Shown here in pieces: positions 8,041 to 17,040 of a stretch of 64,000 nt of DNA. The notes under the pieces are model-generated. The model saw only the letters and a program-made list of their open reading frames with translations. It ran no database searches and was not told where the DNA came from. How positions within the stretch are numbered: position 1 is the first letter of the stretch; the number at the start of each line of letters is the position of its first letter. The DNA is from CAZMNY01 sp964635375 (GTDB lineage Bacteria; Planctomycetota; Planctomycetia; Pirellulales; Pirellulaceae). Location: assembly GCA_964635375.1 (NCBI GenBank), contig CAZWOU010000013.1:5774-69773 (forward strand). Reading direction: 5' to 3'. The translations under genes and the position numbers were made by a program.

Positions 8041-9225
8041 TCACTTCTGAACGTACAGCCAAACAAAGCCTGTCCGGCGTTGCGTCACAAACGCGGATTT
8101 CTTGGCGTAGACCTCACGATACTTGCGGCTTGCTTCTAGCCGATCCTCCGGTTTGGATTCGCGGTAGGCCGCAAGCGCCGCTTTGTACTCGGCGTCCCAA
8201 GCGACTTGCTTCTGCTTGAATTGCTCGCTGGTAAGCCCTTTCGCTGGTGAAGTCAGAGTGAGCGAATCGCCCACAAACACATCCCAGCGACCGTCGCCAT
8301 TGACATCGTCGATCCAAATCCGAGTCGATCTTGTGGGACCAACAAGTTGTTCTTCGTGGTCTACTGAGCCGGTAGCCGCGATCAGGTTCTTGAACTTGGT
8401 TAGCGCAACAGGCTTGCCGGCGCCCGCAGTATTCTCAGACCACTGAACGCCGCCCCCGCTCGATCCGCTGACGATGTCCAGGTCGCCATCTTTGTCCCAG
8501 TCGATGACAAACGGATCGCTGTGGACGCCTTGAATCTTCAACTCAACGCCATTTACCTTGAGCTGCTTAGGCTTGGCATAAAACGATCCCTTTCCCTTGC
8601 CTTCGAACACGTAGAAACTGCCGGCAAAATTGCCGACGACGAGGTCCAAGTCACCGTCGGCGTCCCAGTCGACCGCGGTGGGACGAGTGCAGATGTTTTG
8701 CGTTAGAGCCGACCTGCTGGCAATCGGAATAATGAGTGGTTCGTTGTCGAGCCCGTTGAGAACTTCGGGCTGCTTGAAACCCCCGCCGGGCTTGCCCCAA
8801 AGGACTTGAAATAGGCCCGCCATGTCGCTTGTCTTCCGAGAATAGGAACCGGAGAGAATGTCTTTGTGTCCATCGCCATTGAGATCCACAACCTGTGGAG
8901 TCGAGCTGGTGCATCACCAAACGCCCGGAACTTCAACCACTTTGCCGTCTGCGGTGAGCCACTCGCCAGCGGCCAGTTTGCGCCCACCGAGATTCTTGTA
9001 GACTCGGATCTTTCCTTGACGAAATTGTCCGACGAGGAGGTCCTTTTTGCCATCGCCATCGATGTCCGCCCAGCAGGGCGCGGCATAGCCGGGGCTCTCC
9101 ACATTGACGCTCTCGCCGCCGCCTTTTAGTTGAACCGGCGCCTCGAACTCGACCGCCCGAGCAGCCGAGATCAACCCTGACGAAACCGCCAGCGCCAAGA
9201 CCATGGTTGAAAACGATCGTCGCAT
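8041..9225 (-). CDS. Exported FG-GAP (VCBS) repeat protein with in-frame UGA, candidate selenoprotein
   Basis: Read through one in-frame TGA (8914-8916) this is a single 394-residue protein from the ATG at 9225, which has an AAAGGA Shine-Dalgarno and a signal peptide (MVLALAVSSGLISAARA). Five calcium-type FG-GAP loops run across it, before and after the TGA: DIDGDGKKDLLVG, DLNGDGHKDILSG, DWDADGDLDLVVG, DWDKDGDLDIVSG, DVNGDGRWDVFVG. The TGA is codon ~104, in VPGVW-UGA-CTSSTPQ, directly before a Cys, so Sec-Cys would form a vicinal redox-type pair. The reading frame does not change across the stop, and the downstream part has no ATG or Shine-Dalgarno of its own. A perfect hairpin sits 15-29 nt after the UGA. 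Alternatives are a nonsense mutation or an assembly error. The protein would act outside the cytoplasm; its function is unknown. Confidence 0.65.
8885..8899 (-). promoter_or_regulatory. SECIS-like hairpin downstream of the in-frame UGA
   Basis: On the coding strand UCCACA-GGU-UGUGGA forms a perfect 6-bp stem with a GGU loop. The loop starts 21 nt after the UGA. Bacterial SECIS elements recognised by SelB lie within the coding region just after UGA and carry a short apical loop with G and U at a similar distance; the E. coli fdhF element has GGU at 19-21 nt. The match is by eye; no folding was computed. Confidence 0.5.
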
Positions 9226-9331
9226 TGTATCTAGTCCTTTGAGCAAGTGAGATTCGGCGGCAATCCGAAGCCGGTGATTGGAAGGCAGTATAGGCGCCAA
9301 CGCCATTGGGCGTCAAAGTAACGGTGGACGC

Positions 9332-9359
9332 AATATCGACTTTGAAATATCGACTATGA
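9332..9359. repeat. Tandem duplication, 2 x 14 bp
   Basis: AATATCGACTTTGA and AATATCGACTATGA are adjacent and differ at one base. They lie in the gap between the FG-GAP and MMPL genes. Confidence 0.85.
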
Positions 9360-9519
9360 TAAGGAGCCCTTACTGAGGACGATGGCGTAGCGGCTCGCGT
9401 GGAATCGTTCCAACATGGCCGCAGGAAGGTCCGCAACCGTGGCTGCCGCCGCGCCTGCATCCAGGAAATCCGGTCGGGTTAAACGACTTACATGACGTTC
9501 GAGCGGCGTTGTCGATTCT

Positions 9520-11907
9520 ATGAAGCAAAGCCAGACTGATTCGCCGACAAGCGGGTTGATAAGTCGGAGCGCCGATCGATGGCTCCGACGCGTCGTAGAT
9601 TGGCTGATGCGATATCGACTTCTTCTTTTGGCGGCTTGTCTGGCCGCCGCCGGCCTGGCGATCGGGCCCGCAGGCCGCCTGTCGCTCGATCGCAGCATCG
9701 AGGGACTCTTTAAGCCGGGTGATGTGCGCTTGCTGAGCTACCGGGATGGCGAGGATGCGTTCGGCGGATCAGAGACTGCAATCGTCGGCTATTCGGATCC
9801 AAAGCTAACCACAGCCGAAGGACTAAAACGGCTGGAGGATCTTGAGACCCGCTTGAGCGAATTGCCAGGCGTCCTTCGAGTACTCAGTCTAGCTCAGGCC
9901 AAACGACCCGGCGCCTTGGCGAGCAGGCGGTCGTTGCGCGAACATGTGGCAGCCGGGACCGTGACGCCTGAACAGTTGCGAAAAGAACTGGTTGATTGCG
10001 AACTCTACCGAGGCCGACTCTTGTCGCCCGACGGTCAGACGACGGTCTTGTTAGCGACGCTGGCCGCGGTCGGTTCAGGCCCCGCAGCTCGAGACGAGAC
10101 CATTCGCCGCATCGAAGAGCTGTGCGAATCGCATCGGCCAACTGCGGTCGTCTCGGGCGGTCCCATCATGGTAAACGGAGTTTATGACCACATGCAGCGG
10201 GATGGGCGCACGCTGGGGATTGCCTCAAGCTTCGTGTTGGCCATCGTCATGGGCGTTCTCTTTCGCAATCTGCGTTGGGTCCTTCTGCCGCTGTGCGTCG
10301 TGCAGCTGTCCTTGATTTGGACAAAGGCAACTCTGGTGATCAGCCATGTTCAGCTGAGCATGGTGAGCTCGCCGTTAGTCGCATTGGTCACGGTTATTGG
10401 AACAGCGACAGTGGTGCATGTAGCGATTCGTTTTCGCGAGGAGCGCCAATCGCATTCTCCTGAGGATTCGCTTCGGCAAACACTGTTGCACATCGGTCCA
10501 GCCATCTTTTGGACGTGCGTGACGACCGCACTTGGCTTCTGTTCATTACTGGTGAGCCAAGTTGTTCCGGTGGGAAGTTTTGGCGGCATGATGGCGATCG
10601 GCTCGATGTTCGTGTTTGTGGCCACCTTGGGCGTCATCCCTGGCGGCGTCTTGTTGGGGAGATACCACACCGACCCGGCGATCGCGCCAGGTGAGAAGTG
10701 GATGGCGCGAGTGCTCGATCAAGTCGTGTCCGCAGTCGAGCATCGGCCGTGGCAATTGACGGCCGCCGTCGGCCTGCTTTTGGCTTTTGCGCTGATAGGC
10801 ATGTTTCGCTTAGAAGTCGCGACCGAGTTGGACGAGAACTTTCGCAACTCCAGCCCGGTAGTCAAGTCTTTTCGGTTCCTTACCGAGCGGATGAAGACGA
10901 CGAAGACGATCGATCTGCTGATCGACGCGCCCAAAATGAGTCAAGCAGAGGCTGGACCGTTCTTGCGGCGAGTTCGCAAATTGCAAAGCGAGCTCAACAA
11001 ACAACCGGGCGTCGTGGGTGCGGTGAGCATCGTGGATGTATTGGATTTCATGATGGAGGGCAACGAGAATTCCACGGGCGTTGCAAGTCGCGTGGCCGCG
11101 ATCTCGTTTCGCACAATGACAGAGTCGCAGCGACTCGCTACGCTGCGGTTGCTGCAACCCAATGTCGTCAGAGGATTCTGGAACGAGGAACGCGGCGTGA
11201 TGCGGCTGATGTTGCAGGTTGGAGATGTTCGCGGCACGCGCGCCAAAGTCGCGTTGGTCGAGTCGATCGAGGAGTTGAGCCGCAAGGAATTCGCCGACGC
11301 TCGCACCTCGGGCATCTCGGTCTTGCTGATCTATCTGGTGAAGAGCCTGCTTGCCGACCAGTTGTTATCGTTTGGTCTGGCGGTGGCGGCGATTCTCATT
11401 TCTCTGACGATCGCCCTGCGGGATTGGCGTCTGGGATTGATTGCCCTGCTGCCCAACGCGGCCCCAATCATCATCGTGGTTGGATCGATGGGTTGGCTGG
11501 GTTTGAGAATCAACGTAGCGACAGCGATGCTGGCGAGCGTGTCGATGGGGCTGTCCGCCGACTTCAGCATTCACTATCTATTTCGCTTCCGACAAGAATT
11601 GCAGGCCGGGAAAACGTTTGGCGAGTCGTTGCGCCGTGCGCACCAGAGCGTTGGGATGGCGATGGTGCTGGCCAACATTGCCTTGATCGCCGGGTTTTCG
11701 ACACTTACCATCTCCGCGTTCATCCCGACAATTCACTTTGGTCTCTTGGTCAGCGTCGCCATGGTCGGAGGATTGATTGGAAACCTCACCGCCCTGCCTC
11801 TGCTCTTGCGAGTGCTCCACCACCGAGGTGAATTCGAATCCAGCGATCGACTGGCCGACTCGCAGATCGAGACTATCGATCACCCGTCGAACCTGCCAGA
11901 CGACTGA
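9520..11907 (+). CDS. MMPL/RND-superfamily exporter (HAE3-like)
   Basis: 795 residues from the ATG at 9520. It has the duplicated RND layout: TM1 near residues 30-50 (LLLLAACLAAAGLAIGP), a first soluble domain, a five-helix block around residues 230-385, TM7 near 415 (AVGLLLAFALIGMF), a second soluble domain and a final helix block ending near residue 770. The Ser/Gly-rich helix MLASVSMGLSADFSIHY is typical of MMPL members. Such proteins export lipids or hydrophobic compounds, often hopanoid-related, across the inner membrane. No adaptor or outer-membrane partner lies next to it, so the substrate is open. Its 3' end overlaps the convergent pectate-lyase gene by 35 bp. Confidence 0.9.
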   Translation: MKQSQTDSPTSGLISRSADRWLRRVVDWLMRYRLLLLAACLAAAGLAIGPAGRLSLDRSIEGLFKPGDVRLLSYRDGEDAFGGSETAIVGYSDPKLTTAEGLKRLEDLETRLSELPGVLRVLSLAQAKRPGALASRRSLREHVAAGTVTPEQLRKELVDCELYRGRLLSPDGQTTVLLATLAAVGSGPAARDETIRRIEELCESHRPTAVVSGGPIMVNGVYDHMQRDGRTLGIASSFVLAIVMGVLFRNLRWVLLPLCVVQLSLIWTKATLVISHVQLSMVSSPLVALVTVIGTATVVHVAIRFREERQSHSPEDSLRQTLLHIGPAIFWTCVTTALGFCSLLVSQVVPVGSFGGMMAIGSMFVFVATLGVIPGGVLLGRYHTDPAIAPGEKWMARVLDQVVSAVEHRPWQLTAAVGLLLAFALIGMFRLEVATELDENFRNSSPVVKSFRFLTERMKTTKTIDLLIDAPKMSQAEAGPFLRRVRKLQSELNKQPGVVGAVSIVDVLDFMMEGNENSTGVASRVAAISFRTMTESQRLATLRLLQPNVVRGFWNEERGVMRLMLQVGDVRGTRAKVALVESIEELSRKEFADARTSGISVLLIYLVKSLLADQLLSFGLAVAAILISLTIALRDWRLGLIALLPNAAPIIIVVGSMGWLGLRINVATAMLASVSMGLSADFSIHYLFRFRQELQAGKTFGESLRRAHQSVGMAMVLANIALIAGFSTLTISAFIPTIHFGLLVSVAMVGGLIGNLTALPLLLRVLHHRGEFESSDRLADSQIETIDHPSNLPDD

Positions 11908-13366
11908 GCGTACGAATACGATTGAGAAACGTCTTCATCGTGATCACTCGGTTCACATTGTCCTCATCGTAAGTTCGAAGTCGCCCTGATTCGATCCAAG
12001 CGCCTCTCGCGTCCATGGCGGCGATCGCTTCCGCGGCCTCGCGCCGCAAACGCGAACTGCCGCTCGAGGCCGTCGGACGCCAACCGCGAAGCCGTCTGGA
12101 ATCGCCTCCCGACTTCAAACGCTCGTAATCGCGTTCGATCGATTCCAGCCCTGAGCCGACTTGGAATCCATAGTGGGTTGGCATGTCGCTATCGCTATAC
12201 GTCAGCTGGTAGGTCTTCGTGAAGTACAGCGGCTTGTTTGAGCGCAGCTCATAGAACCTCGCCAAGCGGCCATCTGGCAGCTGGGATTTTCGGTAGTAGG
12301 CCAAGGCTCGAGGAATGGGCTCTAAGAACCTCATCTCGCCGGTGTGGCGAAACAAGGTCAGCAACGCTCGCATGACACCTTGCGATTCGCCGCCCGTGAT
12401 CGACGGCGGTTCGAACTTCCTGGCCCAGGCCGGATGCATCTTGGCGTTGTATTGTTGAGCCCAACCGGGTTGCGGTGAGGGCAGTTGAGCAAGCACCATG
12501 AAGTCGCCTGTCTTTTCGGCGGAGAGACGATAGTCCTGCCGGCCATAAATGCGGTGGGCTTCCAACATCACATCAATCATGTCCGACATGGCGTTGTCGT
12601 TGAAGGTGTAATGTTGGCGGTAGTCCGCCTTGACGTACTCGCGAGACCACTGGGCAGGCAAACTGGCCTTTAGGACCGGGTGCGCGGACGCATCGGGCGG
12701 ACCGGAAAACTGCTGCGGCCAAGCGCCGTTGGGATACTGAGCTTTGACAAAACGCGCCAACGAATACTCGACAGCTTCGTGGAGGCGCGAGTCCTTAAAC
12801 TTGAGCACTTCGTCCAAGTGCATAAGGAACATCAATGCCGACTGCGACTTGTTGTCATCCAACGTCGTGTAGTTCCGGCCCATTGGATTGTTGGGCCTGA
12901 TTCGGTAGGCATATCGCGCACGATGGCTATCGGCCAACTCAAACTTGAAGCTCCAACCGCCCGAGACCAACTGGCCGCGCAATAGCGCTTCGGCCGCCTC
13001 GCGCGCCGCCTCCAACAAATAGTCGTCTCCCACCAACAGGTAGGCGTCCAGGTAGGCCGCGCCGACTGAAGGCGTGCCTGGCGGTTGCGTCCATCCAGTG
13101 GTGCGATGGGCGTCGTGCTCGCCCTCTTGCTTGCTCAAATCGGCGCTGTATTGGTACAGATAGGCGCCCTGGTAACCAACTTGACCGCGATAGAACTCAA
13201 CGGCCTTGCGAAGTGCGGCATTGGCCTCGCCCCGCGTCGCCTGCTTCGATGACGTCTGTTTGGGCGGCGCCTCCTCGGCAGCTGTTTCGGCGACCCGAGT
13301 TGGAGCCCAGACAAATGAAAGGACAGTTAAGAGCGCAGTTGCAACTTGATTGGGTAGGCGTGTCAT
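11873..13366 (-). CDS. Exported pectate lyase, PL10/Pel-15E type
   Basis: 497 residues from the ATG at 13366, which is followed by a signal peptide (VATALLTVLSFVWAPTRVAE). The body is an alpha/alpha-toroid-like protein with motifs of the pectic acid lyase family: TTLDDNKSQSALMFL, a QYPNGAWPQQF repeat and YTFNDNAMSDMIDVM. The family cleaves polygalacturonate by beta-elimination, using calcium. Export to the periplasm or outside would let the cell use algal or plant pectins. The C-terminal ~70 residues (RLKSGGDSRRLRGWRPT onward) are basic and outside the catalytic core. It is a single gene; its last 35 bp overlap the end of the MMPL gene on the other strand. Confidence 0.85.
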   Translation of the reverse strand: MTRLPNQVATALLTVLSFVWAPTRVAETAAEEAPPKQTSSKQATRGEANAALRKAVEFYRGQVGYQGAYLYQYSADLSKQEGEHDAHRTTGWTQPPGTPSVGAAYLDAYLLVGDDYLLEAAREAAEALLRGQLVSGGWSFKFELADSHRARYAYRIRPNNPMGRNYTTLDDNKSQSALMFLMHLDEVLKFKDSRLHEAVEYSLARFVKAQYPNGAWPQQFSGPPDASAHPVLKASLPAQWSREYVKADYRQHYTFNDNAMSDMIDVMLEAHRIYGRQDYRLSAEKTGDFMVLAQLPSPQPGWAQQYNAKMHPAWARKFEPPSITGGESQGVMRALLTLFRHTGEMRFLEPIPRALAYYRKSQLPDGRLARFYELRSNKPLYFTKTYQLTYSDSDMPTHYGFQVGSGLESIERDYERLKSGGDSRRLRGWRPTASSGSSRLRREAAEAIAAMDARGAWIESGRLRTYDEDNVNRVITMKTFLNRIRTLSRLAGSTGDR

Positions 13367-13459
13367 TGCTCGCAGCCTCAAGTCGGGAATGGAGGATCGG
13401 CGCGGCGGCGGATCAGTCGCACTGAACATCGTATCGCATCTGGCGGCTTGATTCGCGGT

Positions 13460-14803
13460 TCAGCAGGAACTTTGATTCAAGACGCTTGCTGCCTCGTCGC
13501 AAAGAGCTGAGGCATCGCTCGGTTTCGCGGCCTCGGCGATGATGCGGACGATCGGTTCAGTATTGCTGGCTCGGACCAGCAACCAACGCTTATCGGGCCA
13601 GTCGAGTCTGAGCCCGTCTGTACGATCAGCGACAGCGTCGGAGAAGTGCGACTGAAGTTGGTCGAGCACCGCGTCCACGTCCGAGGCGGGCTGCTTTGTT
13701 TTGTGGATCGCGTATCGAGGCAGTGAATCCACCCAACGGCTCAAAGTTGTTTCTCTGACAGCCAGACCGTCGAGGACTTGAGCCATACCGACGAAACTGT
13801 CTCGGACAAACCCGACTTGCGGATCGATGGGACCGCCGTTTCCTTCGCCGCCGAACACAGCGTTGTGTTCGAGCATGCAATCGACAACATTGGCCTCGCC
13901 CACCGCGGCGCGGGAAAACGAGGCGCCGCGAGCTTCCGCGACGTCCTGCGACATTCGGCTGGTCGCGCAATTGGTCGCAACGGATCCTTGTCTCGATGTC
14001 AGGACATGATCGAGGCACAGCGCCAGCGTGTATTCCTCGCCAATGTAACGACCGGACTCATCGATGAGCGCCAGGCGATCCGCATCAGGGTCCTGGCAAA
14101 AGCCGACGTCGACGGCGGCCCCTCGCACGTGTGCTTGGACGCTTTCGAGATTCGCAGCCGTTGGCTCCGGCGGATGTGCGAACTGTCCATGCGGCTCGGC
14201 GCCAAGACACAACACCTCACACCCGAGCTCGTTCAGCATCAGGCGGCCGAGCAGTCCTCCGGCGCCGTGGTTGCTGTCGAGCAGCACTTTGAACTCGCAC
14301 TTGCGAATCCGCTCAACGTCGACCGTGGCCAAGACGAGCTGCATGTGTTCGGAAGTCGTATCGAGGCAGCGCTTCGATCGACCGAGCGACTTGTGTCCGA
14401 CCCAGGCAGCTTGACCAGCCTCGTATCGTCGCAGCACTCGCTGGCCGAGATCGGCCTTGAGCACGCGGCCATCGGGGCTGAATAGCTTGATCCCGTTGTA
14501 GGGCGGAGGATTGTGGCTTGCGGAAATCTGCACGCCGCCCGCAGCGCCCAGCGATCTGACCAAAACGCCAGCCGAGGGTGTGGCGGCCACGCCGGCATCC
14601 AACGCGTCTCGACCACACGCCTGGATCGCACTGATCGCGGCGGCCGTTAGCATTTGACCAGAGTCGCGACCATCGCGAGTGACCAGGATCGGACCGCTGT
14701 CCAAGTCAGCACAAAAAGCGCCTACGAATCGGACAACCACGTCGGGCGTCAGGGTTTTTCCGACAATGCCCCGCAAGCCGGACACGCTGATGATTAAGCT
14801 CAT
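13460..14803 (-). CDS. glmM: Phosphoglucosamine mutase / phosphomannomutase family
   Basis: 447 residues, full length for the GlmM/ManB group of alpha-D-phosphohexomutases. The catalytic phosphoserine is in ISASHNPP (Ser ~96), the magnesium site is DPDADRLA, the sugar-binding loop is GGEGNGG, and the phosphate-binding loop near the C-terminus is RASNTEPIVR. GlmM converts glucosamine-6-phosphate to glucosamine-1-phosphate for UDP-GlcNAc. Other members act on mannose or glucose phosphates, and the sequence alone does not settle which. It is transcribed divergently from a second phosphohexomutase, with about 270 bp between the starts. Confidence 0.85.
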   Translation of the reverse strand: MSLIISVSGLRGIVGKTLTPDVVVRFVGAFCADLDSGPILVTRDGRDSGQMLTAAAISAIQACGRDALDAGVAATPSAGVLVRSLGAAGGVQISASHNPPPYNGIKLFSPDGRVLKADLGQRVLRRYEAGQAAWVGHKSLGRSKRCLDTTSEHMQLVLATVDVERIRKCEFKVLLDSNHGAGGLLGRLMLNELGCEVLCLGAEPHGQFAHPPEPTAANLESVQAHVRGAAVDVGFCQDPDADRLALIDESGRYIGEEYTLALCLDHVLTSRQGSVATNCATSRMSQDVAEARGASFSRAAVGEANVVDCMLEHNAVFGGEGNGGPIDPQVGFVRDSFVGMAQVLDGLAVRETTLSRWVDSLPRYAIHKTKQPASDVDAVLDQLQSHFSDAVADRTDGLRLDWPDKRWLLVRASNTEPIVRIIAEAAKPSDASALCDEAASVLNQSSC

Positions 14804-15074
14804 CGTTCAGACTCTATCCTTCGGTTTCCACAAGCGTCCAACCACACGCCACTTGGTGATCGGTGAGTACAGGAGTGTACCGCGAAACCGCCAATCGCTG
14901 GAGCCGACGTTCGCCCATTTCGTTTGATGTGGTCGGTTGAACAGTTTGCCCTGTCGGCCGTACAATCAGATCCGATTAGCACACGCCGCGACGAGACAAG
15001 CCGCAACGAAGTCAGCTGCTGATTTGCCTGCCGCCTCGCGGCGAATGAATGAAGCACTCTGTGAGTCCCAACCA

Positions 15075-16886
15075 ATGACCGATACCGCCAAGACTAATTG
15101 CTCTTCCCAGATTGAAGCGGCCGTTGCCGAGGGAAAATTAACGGGGCCAGCAGCGGAGAACATTCGCATGTGGCTGACGGAGTCTCGTTTTTCAGGCTAT
15201 GCGGATCAGGTTCGCCAGCACATCGAAGAGGGGCTCTGGCAGGCGCTAGACGACGCCTTCTGGACCGTGATCCCCTTTGGGACGGGTGGTCGACGCGGCC
15301 GAATGTACCCAATCGGTTGCAACGTGATCAATGATCGGACGATTGGCGAAAGCGCCCAAGGGCTTGCCGACTACATTCGAGATGAGGTCGGCGGCGAGGG
15401 CCTCTCGTGCGCAATCGCCTACGACACGCGTCACAATTCCCGTCATTTTGCCGAGCTGTGCGCTGGCGTGATGACTGCGGCCGGATTTCACGTTTATTTC
15501 CTGGACGACTACCGCAGCACGCCGGAACTCTCGTACTTGGTGCGTGAGAAGCATTGTTCGTGCGGAATCATGGTCACAGCGAGTCACAATCCACCCTCCG
15601 ATAACGCGGTCAAAGTCTACTGGTCCTCCGGCGCCCAAATTCTCCCGCCCCACGACAGCCGCATCATTGAGCGGGTCGGCGAAGTGCAGGCGATTACCGT
15701 CAAGGACTTCTCCCAATCGATCGCGGACGGCCAAATCACGATGTGCAAGGAAGAGATCGACGCCTTGTACATCGCCGTGGCAGCGGCCGAGGGATTCGAG
15801 GGGCCGCGCAACATCAAGGTGATCTACTCCCCATTGCACGGAGTCGGCGAGTCATCCGTCGCGCCGGTTCTCGCCGCGGACGGCTTTCGAGACATCGAGA
15901 TCTTTGCTGCCCACCGCGAGCCGAATGGGGACTTTCCCAATGTTCCAGGCCATGTGTCGAACCCGGAAAATCCAAAGGTCTTTGACGCGATGATCGAGCG
16001 CGCCAAGGAGATCGGCGCGGACGTCGCGCTGGCGACGGATCCAGACGCCGACCGCATGGGCTGCGCAGCTCCCGTTGCCCTCGATGACCCGCAGTGGAAG
16101 ACCCTGACCGGCAACCAGCTCAGTGCGCTGCTAGCCGATTACGTGCTTGAGCAACGCAAGACCAAGGGTGGTCTGACGCGCGACCACTACATCGTCACCA
16201 CACTGGTCTCCACGGAGATGCTCCGCCGGATTGCCGATTCCTACGGCGTGACCACGTATGGCAATCTGCAAGTCGGCTTTAAGTGGATTTGCAATCAAGT
16301 TGACGAATCGGGTCCCGATTTGTTCCTCTACGGCGCCGAGGAGTCGCACGGTTTTCTCGTCGGCCAGTATGCGAGAGACAAGGACGGCGCCGTGGCCTGC
16401 ATGTTGCTTGCCGAACTAGCCGCAAAACTGAAACAGGAGGGTCTCTCGCTGCACGAAAAACTCGACAGCCTGTACTGGCAATACGGACTCCACTCGGAGG
16501 GTCTGGTCAACGTGATGATGGAAGGCTCTCAGGGGATGGCCAAAATGCAATCTCTGATGAAGCGCCTGCGAGAGGATCCGCCAGGAACGTTTGGAGGCAT
16601 AAGCTACGTACAGCGCCGCGATTACTTGTTGAAGACCACTACTGCGGCCGACGGATCAAGCCAACCGCTTGACGGACCCGAGGGCAACCTGATTATCTTT
16701 GACCTGGAGGAGGGCGGTAATCGGATCGCCATCCGACCATCGGGGACTGAGCCCAAAGTGAAGTTCTATATGTTCGGCTACACGCCCCCCGAACAGCTCG
16801 CCAACCTCGAACGCGCCAAATCCGACCTGGCCAACCGTCTAGCCGCCTTCGAAACTGACATTCGCACGCTTGCCGATAGCGTATGA
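15075..16886 (+). CDS. Phosphoglucomutase/phosphomannomutase, PGM2-like
   Basis: 603 residues from the ATG at 15075 (MTDTAKTN); an ATG at 15045 would add ten. The fold is the longer PGM2 type, with an N-terminal FGTGGRRGRMYP motif, the catalytic serine in TASHNPPSDNAVKVYW (~residue 170), the metal loop DPDADRMG (~322), the sugar loop GAEESHG and the phosphate loop RPSGTEPKVKFY. It interconverts hexose-1- and hexose-6-phosphates in glycogen, trehalose or nucleotide-sugar metabolism. It forms a divergent pair with the GlmM-type gene. The stop codon lies within a 14-bp tandem duplication. Confidence 0.9.
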   Translation: MTDTAKTNCSSQIEAAVAEGKLTGPAAENIRMWLTESRFSGYADQVRQHIEEGLWQALDDAFWTVIPFGTGGRRGRMYPIGCNVINDRTIGESAQGLADYIRDEVGGEGLSCAIAYDTRHNSRHFAELCAGVMTAAGFHVYFLDDYRSTPELSYLVREKHCSCGIMVTASHNPPSDNAVKVYWSSGAQILPPHDSRIIERVGEVQAITVKDFSQSIADGQITMCKEEIDALYIAVAAAEGFEGPRNIKVIYSPLHGVGESSVAPVLAADGFRDIEIFAAHREPNGDFPNVPGHVSNPENPKVFDAMIERAKEIGADVALATDPDADRMGCAAPVALDDPQWKTLTGNQLSALLADYVLEQRKTKGGLTRDHYIVTTLVSTEMLRRIADSYGVTTYGNLQVGFKWICNQVDESGPDLFLYGAEESHGFLVGQYARDKDGAVACMLLAELAAKLKQEGLSLHEKLDSLYWQYGLHSEGLVNVMMEGSQGMAKMQSLMKRLREDPPGTFGGISYVQRRDYLLKTTTAADGSSQPLDGPEGNLIIFDLEEGGNRIAIRPSGTEPKVKFYMFGYTPPEQLANLERAKSDLANRLAAFETDIRTLADSV

Positions 16887-16909
16887 TCTACGCAGTGTGA
16901 TCTACGCAG
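16882..16909. repeat. Tandem duplication, 2 x 14 bp
   Basis: TATGATCTACGCAG is followed directly by TGTGATCTACGCAG (one mismatch). The first copy contains the stop codon of the PGM2-like gene, and the second lies in the gap. Confidence 0.85.
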
Positions 16910-17040
16910 GATGAATCAGCACGGGTTTTGCAAAGCAGCGTCGCCCTGGCTCGCCGCATCGCCAGTGCCGCATTCCGGGAAACTGCTTCAGGTTGTCTGC
17001 TCAAATGTCTTGTTAAAGAACAAACTGTCAGGACGTTGAC

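Noticed and set aside
10698..11831. Long forward frame of 377 residues inside the MMPL gene
   Set aside because: It has no hydrophobic or conserved pattern and lies in another frame of a well-supported gene; high GC keeps it open.
13778..14485. Forward open frame of 235 residues opposite the GlmM-type gene
   Set aside because: Antisense shadow with no family features.
14937..15074. Upstream extension of the PGM2-like gene from a TTG
   Set aside because: The 46 residues are not conserved-looking; the ATG at 15075 is a better start.
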